The position numbers and the translations under genes are program-made. From the NCBI GenBank assembly GCA_009602725.1, contig WELB01000031.1, positions 522,244 through 555,259 of the forward strand: a stretch of DNA of 33,016 nucleotides, given 5' to 3'. Numbering within the stretch: the first letter of the stretch is position 1; each line of letters begins with the position of its first letter. Of this stretch, positions 21,450 through 31,437 are shown in pieces. The notes under the pieces were generated by a model. It was not told the DNA's origin and did not search any database. It saw nothing but the letters and a program-made list of their open reading frames with translations. The stretch is from Spirogloea muscicola (Eukaryota > Streptophyta > Zygnematophyceae > Spirogloeales > Spirogloeaceae).

Positions 21450-22212
21450 AGGGCTCCAAGAAGCCAGTGGCCATTGCCACTGGCCGTCTTCCGGCGGCTA
21501 CCCGAACCTTGTCGGGAAGAAGAGACACTTCCCCGAGAAGGCGAGCGTCTCTGAATGACTCGTCACGGAAGGACGGCTGGGGTTCTATGACCTGCTTGTG
21601 GACAACAGTAATGGTCAGACACAATCAATTGGCTTCGAAGTAGCTAATGAAAGGTCAGAGGCACTGATGAAGAGCAAGTTGGCATATCTGCAAGCCACCG
21701 GTAATTTACAGCGTCCCTGTCACAGAGGAATGCACAGGATGCAAGCCTCTCTCTTTCAATATTAGGGTTCTGGACATCTCACAAAAGGTATGAAGCATCA
21801 GGGTGTACAAGCTTCGCACTGAAAATTTTGAGTGCTGCTGACCTCTATTGTTGCTGCATGAGTGGCTATCAGAACCTCGCTGCGTCCATCGCCGTTGAGA
21901 TCGGCCACGATGGGCGCCGGTAGACGCTCGGAATGTGTGATTGGGGTTGCCCCATCGTTGGGGTGGTACCAGGCCTCCCGGAAGGAGAAGGTCCCCTCGT
22001 GCTGTCATTACCACAGCCCTTTTGATTGACTTGACGAAGCAACGCTTCAAATGTGGAGGACCCTCCTACTGCATCTGTCCCTGCATTTGATTTTACTGAT
22101 TGCAAATTGCTGTGTCAATCTAACATCAATTGACGTATTAATCATGCACCTGTAGCGAGAAGAAGACGGCAAAGACGGCCAGCAGAAGTATTGCCAAGTC
22201 GCGCTTCCTCAT
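21450..22212 (-). CDS. FG-GAP repeat membrane protein (AT3G51050-like), 3' part missing
   Basis: Exons are 22212-22150 (21 codons), 22001-21843 (53 codons) and 21591-21450, the last cut by the N at 21449. The encoded protein starts MRKRDLAILLLAVFAVFFSL, a basic tail followed by a signal anchor. It continues with HEGTFSFREAWYH, RLPAPIVADLNGDGRSEVLI (a calcium-binding-type DxNxDG loop of an FG-GAP/integrin-alpha-like blade) and ARLLGEVSLLPDKVRVAAGR, then PVAMATG. This matches the N-terminus of the highly conserved plant FG-GAP repeat protein typified by Arabidopsis AT3G51050, a single-pass secretory-pathway membrane protein with a luminal propeller; its role is not settled as far as I know. Only about 121 residues are present. 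The remainder is absent from the window. Confidence 0.87.
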
Positions 22213-22578
22213 CGTGCACCCTGGGCTGAGGAAACCTCAGCCCCTGGGGGCCAGGCCCCGCTCAAGCCCTCCAAGCAGTCCTGCGGACGTCCTCAGCTCC
22301 CAGCAAAGGCCGCGACAATGGTCGCTGCCCACGCCAGCTCCAGCCTTGGACGAGGCCTCGTTGCAGGACGCCAGTGACTCCGGCTGCAAAGCAAGGACGC
22401 CAACACGTCGGTGGTCTCAGACGAAAGCGCCTAAGCGAGCTGCAGGAGCTTTGCGGCGTCAGTGTGGCGTCCACCACCATGCCGAGCGCCGCCGGCCGTG
22501 CCAGAGCTGCAGCCAGCATCAGAGGCTCCTGACGCCGCCGGGCCACAATGAAGGCCTGACCAGTGGATCTTCGTTCAG
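22213..22578. promoter_or_regulatory. Short divergent region between FG-GAP and LEUNIG-like genes
   Basis: The FG-GAP start (22212, minus) and the first supported LEUNIG exon (about 22579, plus) are divided by about 370 bases, so a shared bidirectional promoter or overlapping 5' UTRs are likely. The region is GC-rich and has no visible TATA box. A candidate acceptor, CTTCGTTCAG, ends at 22578, so part of this may be a leader exon and intron of the LEUNIG-like gene. Confidence 0.45.
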
Positions 22579-23653
22579 GCGTTTGTGGACTTCCGCCGCG
22601 GCCGCCGCCGCCGCCGCCCGCGCCGCCGCCGCCGCCGCCCTCGCCGGCTGCAGGCTGGACGTCTACATCTACGACTACCTGTGCAAGCGCAACCTGACGC
22701 AGTCCGCCAAGGCCTTCGCCGCGGAGGGAAAGGTGTCGCCTGACCCCGTCGGTGAGCGCTCCGGCCGTGCTAGCCTCGCCACGCGACCCCCGCCGCGCCC
22801 CTGCGGCCTCTGCCAGCCTCTCCGGCAGCATTGCCACCCACGCCTTGCTCAGCGTCCCAGCTGGGCGGGCGCAGTGGCTACTCCCGATATCCCTCAGTCA
22901 CCGTCGTGGCTGTTGCGATAGAGCAATTGATGGCACTTTGTGTCAGTTGTTGATTTGTGCCCTTGTCCGGGACCAGCGCCATCCCGCTGTTCGGCTCACA
23001 GCACAGCGAGCTGCAGCAGTCTCGCTGGCCGTCTCGAGGGCGCTGCTGGCCATTGATGAGGCCCTAGCAGCTTCCCGAGCCGCCATTCAGGGCGGGCAGG
23101 GCCAGCCTCCTGCACACGGCCTGGTTCTGAGCCATCCGCTGAAGCATCGCCATTTTCTTTACCAATTGCCCAAAACCCCCGCAGCTATTGATGCGCCTGG
23201 CGGATTTCTGTTCGAGTGGTGGTCCGTGTTCTGGGACATCTTCATCGCCCGCACCAACGAGAAGCACTCGGAGGTTGCCGCCTCGTACATTGACGTAAGC
23301 GCCGCTCCTCCGGCTCGCTCCTCACACGGACAAGGCCGGCTTGTCCGTGACCTTCGCACAGCCCTTGTTGGCATGGCAGCATTGGCAATTCAGACGCCTG
23401 GCTCTGACTCTGACCTCAGGCAAATTCGGGTGCCTTCCGCTGGGCCCGAGGCCTGTCAGGGCGCAATGCCATGGCAGGGTCGTCGAGCGGCTCATAGTGC
23501 CAGGCATAGTTGCTCGGCCCAGCTCAACGCCACGGTGGCCGTGTGTCGGTGCTACAAGGCTCACATTTGAGCTGCGTCTTCTGAGAAGCTGCTCCTGGCT
23601 CCTCGGTATTTGCAGACGCAGCAGCTCAAGGCGCGGGAGGCGGCGCAGCACCT

Positions 23654-23723
<70 letters not shown>

Positions 23724-24067
23724 TCCCCACACCCGAGCCAGCAACAGCAGGTGGCGCAGCAGCACCAGCAGCAGGCCGCCTCGGCAGCGCAACAGCAGCA
23801 GGCGCAGGCCCAGCAGCAGCTGCAGCAGCAGCAGGCGGCACAGCAGCAGCAGCAGGCGGCGGTGCAGCAGCAGGCGGCGGTGCAGCAGCAGCAGGCGGCG
23901 CAGCAGCAGCAGCAGGCGGCACAGCAGCAGCAGCAGCAGCAGCAGCTACAGCAGCTGCAGCAGCCGCAGCAGTCGCAGCAGCCGCTGCAGCAGCAATCAA
24001 CAGCGGCGCGGCAGCAGCAGCAAGTGCAGCAGCAGCAGCAGCAGGCGGCGCAGCAGCAGCAGCAGGC

Positions 24068-24125
<58 letters not shown>

Positions 24126-26198
24126 GCGCAGCAGCAGCAGCAGCAGACGGCTGCGCAGCAGCAGCACCAGCAGCAGCAGGTGGTGCAGCAGGCGCAGCAG
24201 CAGCAGCAGCAGCAGCAAGCACAGCAGCAGCAGCAGCAGCAGCAAGTGGCACAGCAGCAGGCTGCTGCTGCACAACAGCAGCAGCAGCACCACCTCCAGC
24301 AGCATCAGCTCCAGCAGCAGCTGCAGCTGCAGCGGCTCGCGCTCCAGCGCCGAGACTCCACGGGCCAGATTGCGCAACTGGCAAACGGCAGCACGACCAA
24401 TGGGCCAATAGCGGACGAGCTTATGCTACGACAGGGTGCAATGTCAGCAATGACAGCAAATTATGCAGCCAAGATATACGAGGAAAGGCTCAAGTCAGGC
24501 CAGGCATCTGCACGAGCCAGTTCCGAAGGTGTCGCAGGCCTGGAAGAGGCCGCCATGAAGGTACGATTCCATGGCTGCAATGCTTGCTGATTGACCAGGT
24601 GCTTTGGCTAGTGATGCAAGGGCTTTCAGGTCGAGACGAGGTGTGTTGTCAGTAATTGTTGCCGCTCGGTTGCACTGCCATGTGCAATGCCAGTTCGTAC
24701 AGCCAGGATGATGTTGTCAAGTGCACTATCAAGCTGAGGCAGCTGAGAATGCTTGTGCCTTTTGTTTCATTGCAGAGGTATGCCGTGGCCGTCGCAGATT
24801 GTTAACCTACATTCTCTTCAAACTGCACCATGTCACTTTTCTGCGATCTAATATGATCAGGCCTCTGCATATGCTGATGCCAGAAGAGGGCTTCCAGTCA
24901 CGGCCACCAAGTCTAGCTTTGCCAAGAGCTAGACTTGGGAAGAGTTACAGTAGCTGCAAGAGGTAACCAAGGCGTGCTGATGCGCCTGTGGCTTCTCAAG
25001 TTTTCTTCATCTCTGCGCTTTGGCTTGGCTGCAGGCAACTCCTTGCAAATTCGAACAGCAGCATGGCTGTGGCCCTGAGGCAAGCCCAACTGCAGAATCC
25101 GCAGTTGCTTAGCCAGGTGAGCAGCTTTGCAAAGTCCCAGTCATGAGGTACATGGCATCCCATGCCGCGCAGAGAGCACACACGAGAATGGCAGGTTGTA
25201 AAGTTGTCTCCCTCAGGCACACGAGTAGTCCAACAAGTATATTGCTCCAGAACATGCAGTGCTGAGGTTCCTAGTCTTGCAAGATGTGGAGCATCAGCAG
25301 CTTCTTGGCCAATAGACGTCGTTGCTCAATTTGCCGCAAATATTGTGTGCTTGCATCTGCAAGAAGAAGGAGCTGAGCTGATATAGGGTGGTCAGTATGT
25401 GACAGTTGGAGATGATATAGACATTCCCATATTTTGCCCGGTTTTGCTGCTGCATGCAGGACAACAAAGGGGATGTGGTCCTAGGAGTCCAGCGGCCGAC
25501 GAGTTCGCAGGATTCCTCGCTCTTCAACATGGTGGCACAAAATAGCCCTCGGGTGGGCTCTGGTGAGCAAGCTTGGAACTTTGCCACTCTTCAATCATTC
25601 TGCTCGCAGGCAGCAGTATGTGGAGGCACATCTTCTTCACACTGCAGCTTCCTGACTCGAGCAATACTGCCCTGTATTGCTTCAGGGTTGAGCCCCACAG
25701 CAAGTGCGCAGCAGCTGCAACAACTGAAGCAGGGTGCTCCCTGGTCTCATGTGGTCAGTAAGCAGTCCTCGCAGTGACGAGTCTTAGGATGGATGGAGTA
25801 TAAGTAAGTTGCAGCTTGAATTTAGTTGCTTGATTTTGTAATCTGCTCTCAGTATTCTCTGTGTCATCAAGTCAGTCAGGAGAGAAGCTTCTTTGTGAGG
25901 CTCCCTCTGGGACCTCACAAGCTTGTCACTGTATAATCAGGCAGAATGGGTGTCCATGCTGTGCATTCAGAGCATCCTTGTTTTCGGGGCTTGGTAATGG
26001 ATACAGATTCATGCACAGGCAAGACCGGAGCAAGGTTGTGCCTTCAGTTTGTCGATTGCACATGGTAATTCTGTTACCTTCTAGTGTTGATTGACTCTCC
26101 TCTGAGACGTGGCAGGATCCCAGGTCCTTCACAAACCCGTCACATCAGCAATTTCAGATGCTGAGCTCCATTCAACAGCAGCGGATCCTCTACCAGGT

Positions 26199-26242
<44 letters not shown>

Positions 26243-26891
26243 CAGCCAGCGGCAGCACCGGGGGAGTGGTCGGTGGGGCCTCCAGTGGGCTCCAGGTATC
26301 CGGCGCCGCAATGTTCAACGACCTGGATCAGCGGAGGATTCGGCAGCTCCTGGCAGCAACCTCTGCTAAGAACCCCGGTGCCGCCCCCTCCACCTCCAAG
26401 GATGCATCCTCGGATGGTGGTGTGAGTGGTAGCGTCAGCCTGCAGGCGGCCACTTCGGCATTGCAACGGACCGAATCTCAAAATCAGGACATCCTCTACA
26501 AGGTACTCATCTATCCTACTCAGCATAGCCACTACGGTAACTCATGTATCAGGACACGTCGCGGACAGATCAAGACATGCTTGATACCTGTGCTTGACGC
26601 CCATCAAACTTTTCCCCTGCAGCTGCGGAACCAGCAGCTGACCAACCAGTCCATGCTTCCTGCAACCTCCAATTCCCAGCAAAGCCAGCAGCAGCAGCTG
26701 CACCAGCAGCAGCAGGCACAGGCACAGGCCCAGCAGCATCATCATCATCAGCAGCAGCAGGCGCAGCAGCAGCAGCAGCAGGCGCAGCAGGCGCAGCAGC
26801 AGCAGCAGCAGGCGCAGCAGGCGCAGCAGCAGCATCAGCAGCAGCAGCAGCAGCAGCAGGCACAGCAGCAGCAGCAGGCAGCGCCGGTGCT

Positions 26892-26926
<35 letters not shown>

Positions 26927-29900
26927 CACAGCAGCAGCAGCAGCAGCAGCCGCAGCCATTGCAGCAGCAGCAGCAACATCCAGGTGCAGGGGCCTCTCAG
27001 CAGCAAGGGCCAGGGGTCGCAGGCAAGGGCGGAGGTGCCAGCAGGCAAAGCGGGGCAGGTGCAGGCGGCACAGGGGCAGCATTACAGCAGCAAGCTGGCG
27101 GTGGCAGCCAGTCTTCGCTGGCCGGCCCCTTACCGGGCAACGATGTGACGTCCGCTTCAAGGGGTCCTGAGCAAGTGTATGGTGGGATGGTGGAGCCGAG
27201 CCCGAGTGCCAACAGTGCCGGCACAGGAAAGGTGCGTGTCAGTCAAGCTCCTAAGCTTTGGAACCGGAGGCAATCAGGTCCTCTGCAATCTACCTCGGCT
27301 TCAAGATTTAAATTTAGGATTTGGGGTTTAGAAGTTCGGGTTTAGGGTAGGGTTTAGGGAGTTAGGGGTTTGGGGTTTAGTGAGTACACAGTACACAGTA
27401 CACAGTACACAGTACACAGTACACAGTACACAGTACACAGTACACAGTACACAGTACACAGTACACAGTACACAGTACACCGTACACAGTACACCGTACA
27501 CTGTACACAAATTAGCCACGCATTTGTGGTTTGTGTACGTTAATTGTGCAGGCGAGTGGCAAGGGAGGCAGGAAGCGCAAGGGTGGGCCGGCGACGTCGT
27601 CGGGCCCGGCCCACAGCACCGGCACGCAAAACACAACAGGCCCAGCTGCCACATCGCCAACCACGCCGACTACGCACAACAATGCCAACAACACCAGCAA
27701 TGCCGGGGGCACGAGCGGCGTTGGACCGACCACAGGAGGCGGCGGCAGCAGCGGAGGCCCCGCGGCCGTGGATGTCGTCAACCTGCCTGGCATGGCTGCT
27801 GCTCTGCACCACAGCAACAGCGTCAATAACAAGCACGGCAACATCCTGTTTGGCAGCAACGGAGGTGGTGCCGGAGGGGACACTCTCAGTTCGCCTGTCA
27901 ATCAGCTGGTAAAGCCACCTGCGGGCCTGGAAGCCTCCTGTATCTCCGAGTTATCCATCAATGTCCTCCTGTAAAGTCCAGCAACTTCTTGCGGCAGCGC
28001 ACTAATGTTTCGCAACTCGTGTGTTTGAAAGGGCGACTTGGAGAGGTTTGCAGACGACGGATCCCTTGATGACAATGTGGAGTCGTTCCTTTCTGCGGAG
28101 GAAGCTGATACGCGAGAAGCTCTGTTTGGGAGCACAAAGCGCAACTCCACCGGCCACAGTGCTGAAGTCAAAGGTGACTTGAGCTGTACAATAAAGGATG
28201 TATTGATCATGCAGTCTGCAGCATGCCCGTAGTGGAGCTCTCAAGGTTTTCTACTATCTGTGCACCATGTACTAGTACCAACAGTATTAGACCATCAAAG
28301 AGCTCCCTCATTGGTTGAGTTTGAGGGCAAGTAGCTTATCTATATAGTTTGCATCTCGCAGGGTTCACGTTCAATGAGGTCTGCAAGTTGCGTGCGAGCA
28401 CGAACAAGGTTGTGTGTTGTCATTTCTCCTCTGATGGGAAAGTGCTCGCCACGGCAGGGCATGACAAAACGGTAAGGAAAGTGGACCTCCTTCTGAGGCG
28501 ATCTTCGGACTATGCAAGTGCTGAAGGCCTTGTCACGAGCCGATGCAGCTCGTGCGGCCCTTATATATCACTTTGCAGTGCTAAAAAGGGTGCCGTCGAA
28601 TGACCACTATGCATGATCAAACCGACTTCCCTCATGCCAGTGTGGCATCATGGTTACCCTTCTTCGGCGTCATGTTTGGTCTTGTGAGGGAATTTATCAT
28701 GCTGCAGATGTTGACCTGATGAGCTCGGCGCCCCTTAAGTTGGTCAGTAATGACTATGTGTCCTTTGCTTGCAGGCTGTTCTGTGGAACATGGACACGTT
28801 TCAAAAGAGAAGCACGCTGGAGGAGCACTCGCTGCTCATCACAGATGTTCGGTTCAGCCCCAGCAGCACTCGTCTTGCAACGTCCTCCTTCGACAAGATT
28901 GTTCGAGTCTGGGACAGTGACAATGTAAGTACCTAGTTATCCAAGAAATGCATGCATGTGCTACACTCCTACAAGGGTGGTATGTCATTGATGTCCTTGG
29001 AAGAGGATAGTAACCAATAAGTCTGCAGCAGCTTGGATCCTGTGCTGCATATCCAATTGGCCTCCTTGTCATTGTATACAATGTTGTCAACCTCCTGCCA
29101 TTCTAGATCTTTTCAACTTTACGTCCCGTGGACCGATGGCTTTGCGTGGCCCCACTTGGCTATTACTTGACGTGGCAGCCATATGTGTGACTGTTTGTGT
29201 TCCAGCCAACTTTCTCTATGAGAGTCTTCTCTGGGCACCAGACGAGCGTCATGAGCTTGGACTTCCATCCCAATAACGAGGACCTTCTCTGTTCCTGTGA
29301 TGGGGACTCTGAGATCCGGTACTGGTCAGTCAATGGAGGCCACTGCACACGCGTCTTCAAGGTGCAACTTCCTTTCCGGGGCTCCTCTCCGTGTTTGTTA
29401 CCTCTGTCACCACTCAATTACTGTGGGATCTTCTTTGAATGCACGCACCCATTCCTTTGAGTGTGAATCAGACCACAACGAAAAAATCAGAGTTTGACTC
29501 TTGACATACAGTAGGACTGAGATTTCCTGCCACTTTCAGGGAGCCATGAGCCAAATGCGATTCCAACCACGAGCAGGACGATTACTAGCTGCTGCGGCAG
29601 ACAATGTGGTCTCCATCTTTGACGTCGAGTCAGAGACACTCGTGCACGCTCTACAGGTACCCGTCTGGCAGTACATGCTGGTCTGTCCATGCAAAGGTTC
29701 CAGTTCATGGTCAAGAAAGCTGATTGGTCGTAGATGATTACAACATGTTGTGGAGTCGTGTTAAAGAGTCAACTGGCTGCCTACTGCTTTGAGCGTCAAT
29801 GTAGGAGTACTTGTTGGAGTGATGGGCTGCTGTGGTCCTACTTCATGTGTTCATCTCCTTGACTTTGTCAAAGAAGTTCCCCAGCAGATAGAGGGTCGCC

Positions 29901-30534
29901 CCCTGCTTTCACCTATAGTGTCGGCAGTGTGACACGATTGACAGCATGACATGAATAAGGGGTAGTATGTAGAGGCATGGCGCCCCTGCACTAGCTGGGG
30001 TTCTCTCACACGTAGCCTCACAGTGGATCTAACAAGCGTAACGTGCGGAACTTGCTGCAGCGGCACACAAAGCCAGTGCACAGCGTGTGCTGGGATGCTG
30101 CGGGGGACTTCGTGGCTTCTGTCAGTGAAGACAGTGTGCGTGTTTGGGCACTGGGGCGCGGACAAGAGGGGGAGTGCGTCCACGAGCTCATCAGCTCGGG
30201 AAATAAATTCCACTCCTGCATCTTTCACCCCAAGCACCCCTCCCTCCTCGTCATCGGCTGCTACCAGGTGAGGAGCTCTGCAGACATAACAGACCTTCAT
30301 ACATGCGGGCATGGGTTGCAGATCCTTGCAGGGAGGTTGTGCAGAGCTCTCAATTTAGCTGTGTCCCTTGTGGGTCTTCTCTTACCGCAGTCTTTGGAGC
30401 TCTGGAACATGGTGGAGAACAAGAGCATGACGATGGCGGCCCATGACGGGCTCATAGCGGCGCTCGCGGTGTCCCCAAGCACCGGTATGATTGCTTCCGC
30501 GTCCCACGACAAGTCTGTGAAGCTTTGGAAGTAG
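22579..30534 (+). CDS. LUG: LEUNIG/LEUNIG_HOMOLOG-type transcriptional corepressor
   Basis: Groucho/Tup1-type plant corepressor, known to act with SEUSS-type adaptors in the nucleus. Supported exons: about 22579-22751, 23185-23294, 23616-24560, 25035-25116, 25460-25562, 25686-25753, 26116-26502, 26623-27231, 27552-27908, 28032-28173, 28362-28471, 28775-28924, 29206-29361, 29540-29656, 30061-30267 and 30391-30534. The N-terminus has the LisH/LUFS domain ([20 protein letters not shown], then [20 protein letters not shown]). Two exons of glutamine tracts follow, then the basic GRKRKGGP segment and [16 protein letters not shown]. Seven WD40 repeats end the protein (for example [61 protein letters not shown]). 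From exon 2 onward it encodes about 1229 residues, longer than the roughly 930 of Arabidopsis LUG because of the Q tracts. The start codon and the 24560/25035 junction are unresolved. Confidence 0.92.
22590..22650 (+). repeat. GCC run encoding poly-alanine before the LisH domain
   Basis: Two GCC-triplet blocks, broken by a CGC, encode about fifteen alanines immediately before [12 protein letters not shown]. Known LUG proteins have a short acidic N-terminus ending in KMLDVYIHDYL here, so this Ala stretch is lineage-specific, or untranslated if the true start is elsewhere. Confidence 0.75.
23658..24345 (+). repeat. CAG-repeat tract encoding poly-glutamine (exon 3)
   Basis: This region encodes a Gln-dominated segment of over 200 residues, starting with 21 uninterrupted CAG codons (23658-23720). 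A second long run lies near 24070-24120. Interruptions are mainly GCG/GCA (Ala), CTG and CAC. Almost every Gln is CAG; CAA is rare. Confidence 0.95.
26196..26241 (+). repeat. CAG run encoding about 15 glutamines
   Basis: A short uninterrupted CAG run in the exon 26116-26502 of the LEUNIG-like gene, following LYQV. Confidence 0.93.
26682..26980 (+). repeat. Second long CAG-rich tract (exon 26623-27231)
   Basis: This encodes Gln broken by Ala, His and Leu, including a short poly-His run (HHHH) near 26737-26748. It is again written almost entirely with CAG codons. The rest of the exon is Gly/Ala/Ser-rich. Confidence 0.93.
27307..27382 (+). repeat. Telomere-like TTTAGGG-rich intronic sequence
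   Basis: This intron segment contains exact TTTAGGG at 27341-27347 and 27353-27359, surrounded by variants such as TTTAGGA, GGTTTAG and GTTAGGGG. It is degenerate rather than a clean array, and is oriented as the G-rich plant telomere strand on plus. Confidence 0.75.
27383..27508 (+). repeat. 7-bp minisatellite (AGTACAC)n in LEUNIG intron
   Basis: About seventeen tandem copies of AGTACAC lie directly after the telomere-like stretch. The last few copies carry substitutions (ACACCGT, ACACTGT). The array ends about 43 bases before the next exon at 27552. Because AGTACAC contains the palindrome GTAC, the array can form small self-pairing structures. Confidence 0.95.
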
Positions 30535-31437
30535 CCGAGCGCCGAGGCACCCTCGTCCCGAGGAGCGGCAAGCTGATCCTTGTACCCACGCTCACCTAAT
30601 CAGGTGGTAACCAGCGCTGCTTGAGCCGAGCAGCTTGTTCAAATCTTGCACAGTCATTCTGCGCGCCCAGCAAGCGCGCAGAGTTGGAACAAGTCCGAGA
30701 TTTGCCTTATACTTATTACATTATTCAGGCATGGTTAAGGCCGATAGCCCTCATTCCGTAAGCCAGTGCCCGCCTCGACTCAACCATCCACAACCTTGTT
30801 ACAATTACCCCTCGTTCTCCTCTCCCCCCTTCCCCTCTCCCTATCCCCCGCATGGGTTGGTGATTATGCTGCAGTGCCACTGCAAGTGAGATTCGTCAAT
30901 AGTGTTCCGGCAATTACGTGCAGATTTCAGAACTTGAAGAAGTTCATTACTCTGTCTTCGACTGCCAGGCTTATCTTCTCCTCCCACTTCACCAGCTTTC
31001 TTACTTGCACTCAGCATCATCATAGGGTGTCCACTACTAGCGACGCCTGACTGACCGCCATTGTGCGGTGTACACATTTTGCAATTGCTGACTCGGAACC
31101 TTGAAGCATGTTCAAATTTAGCTGTCCCCTTGGCTGTGCCACTGCAGCTGCTTTCACATGGTAGTTTAGCAACCTGCGGACAGGGTGAGTGGTTGCTGTA
31201 TCACTGATGGCTGAGCACTGATGGCTGAGCAAGTCGACAACCTTAAGCAAAGCATTGTCGAACCGTGCACGTTGTCTTTATTGCGATTGAGGGAGTGGAT
31301 CATGGTGACTTGTCTCCCGAGTAAGACAAGCTGTTGATATGAGAGTGCACCGCTGATTGAAATGGCTGGTGCTTGGGTGAACATGTAAGCCCCACGAAGA
31401 ACAACTCAGTGCCGATGCTCGGCTCCTGTGGTGGGCT
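30535..31437. other. Convergent 3' region between LEUNIG-like and LTP-like genes
   Basis: This holds the 3' flanks of two converging genes. A pyrimidine-rich tract lies at about 30808-30850. A tandem CTGATGGCTGAGCA duplication lies near 31204-31232. No coding segment was recognised. Confidence 0.55.

Noticed and set aside
23626-24408. Long minus-strand frames with poly-Ala or poly-Leu opposite the CAG tracts
   Set aside because: They are shadows of CAG repeats (CTG/GCT on the other strand) with no other coding feature; the sense frame encodes a known Q-rich protein.
27383-27508. Possible CRISPR-like or coding repeat
   Set aside because: It is a continuous 7-bp tandem array without spacers in the intron of a plant gene. 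Open frames through it are only the periodic translation of AGTACAC.
30016-30060. Upstream extension of the LEUNIG exon at 30061 ([15 protein letters not shown])
   Set aside because: An acceptor at 30015 keeps phase, but starting at 30061 (acceptor CTTGCTGCAG) gives [16 protein letters not shown], which matches WD-repeat spacing without an insertion. The longer form remains a minor alternative.
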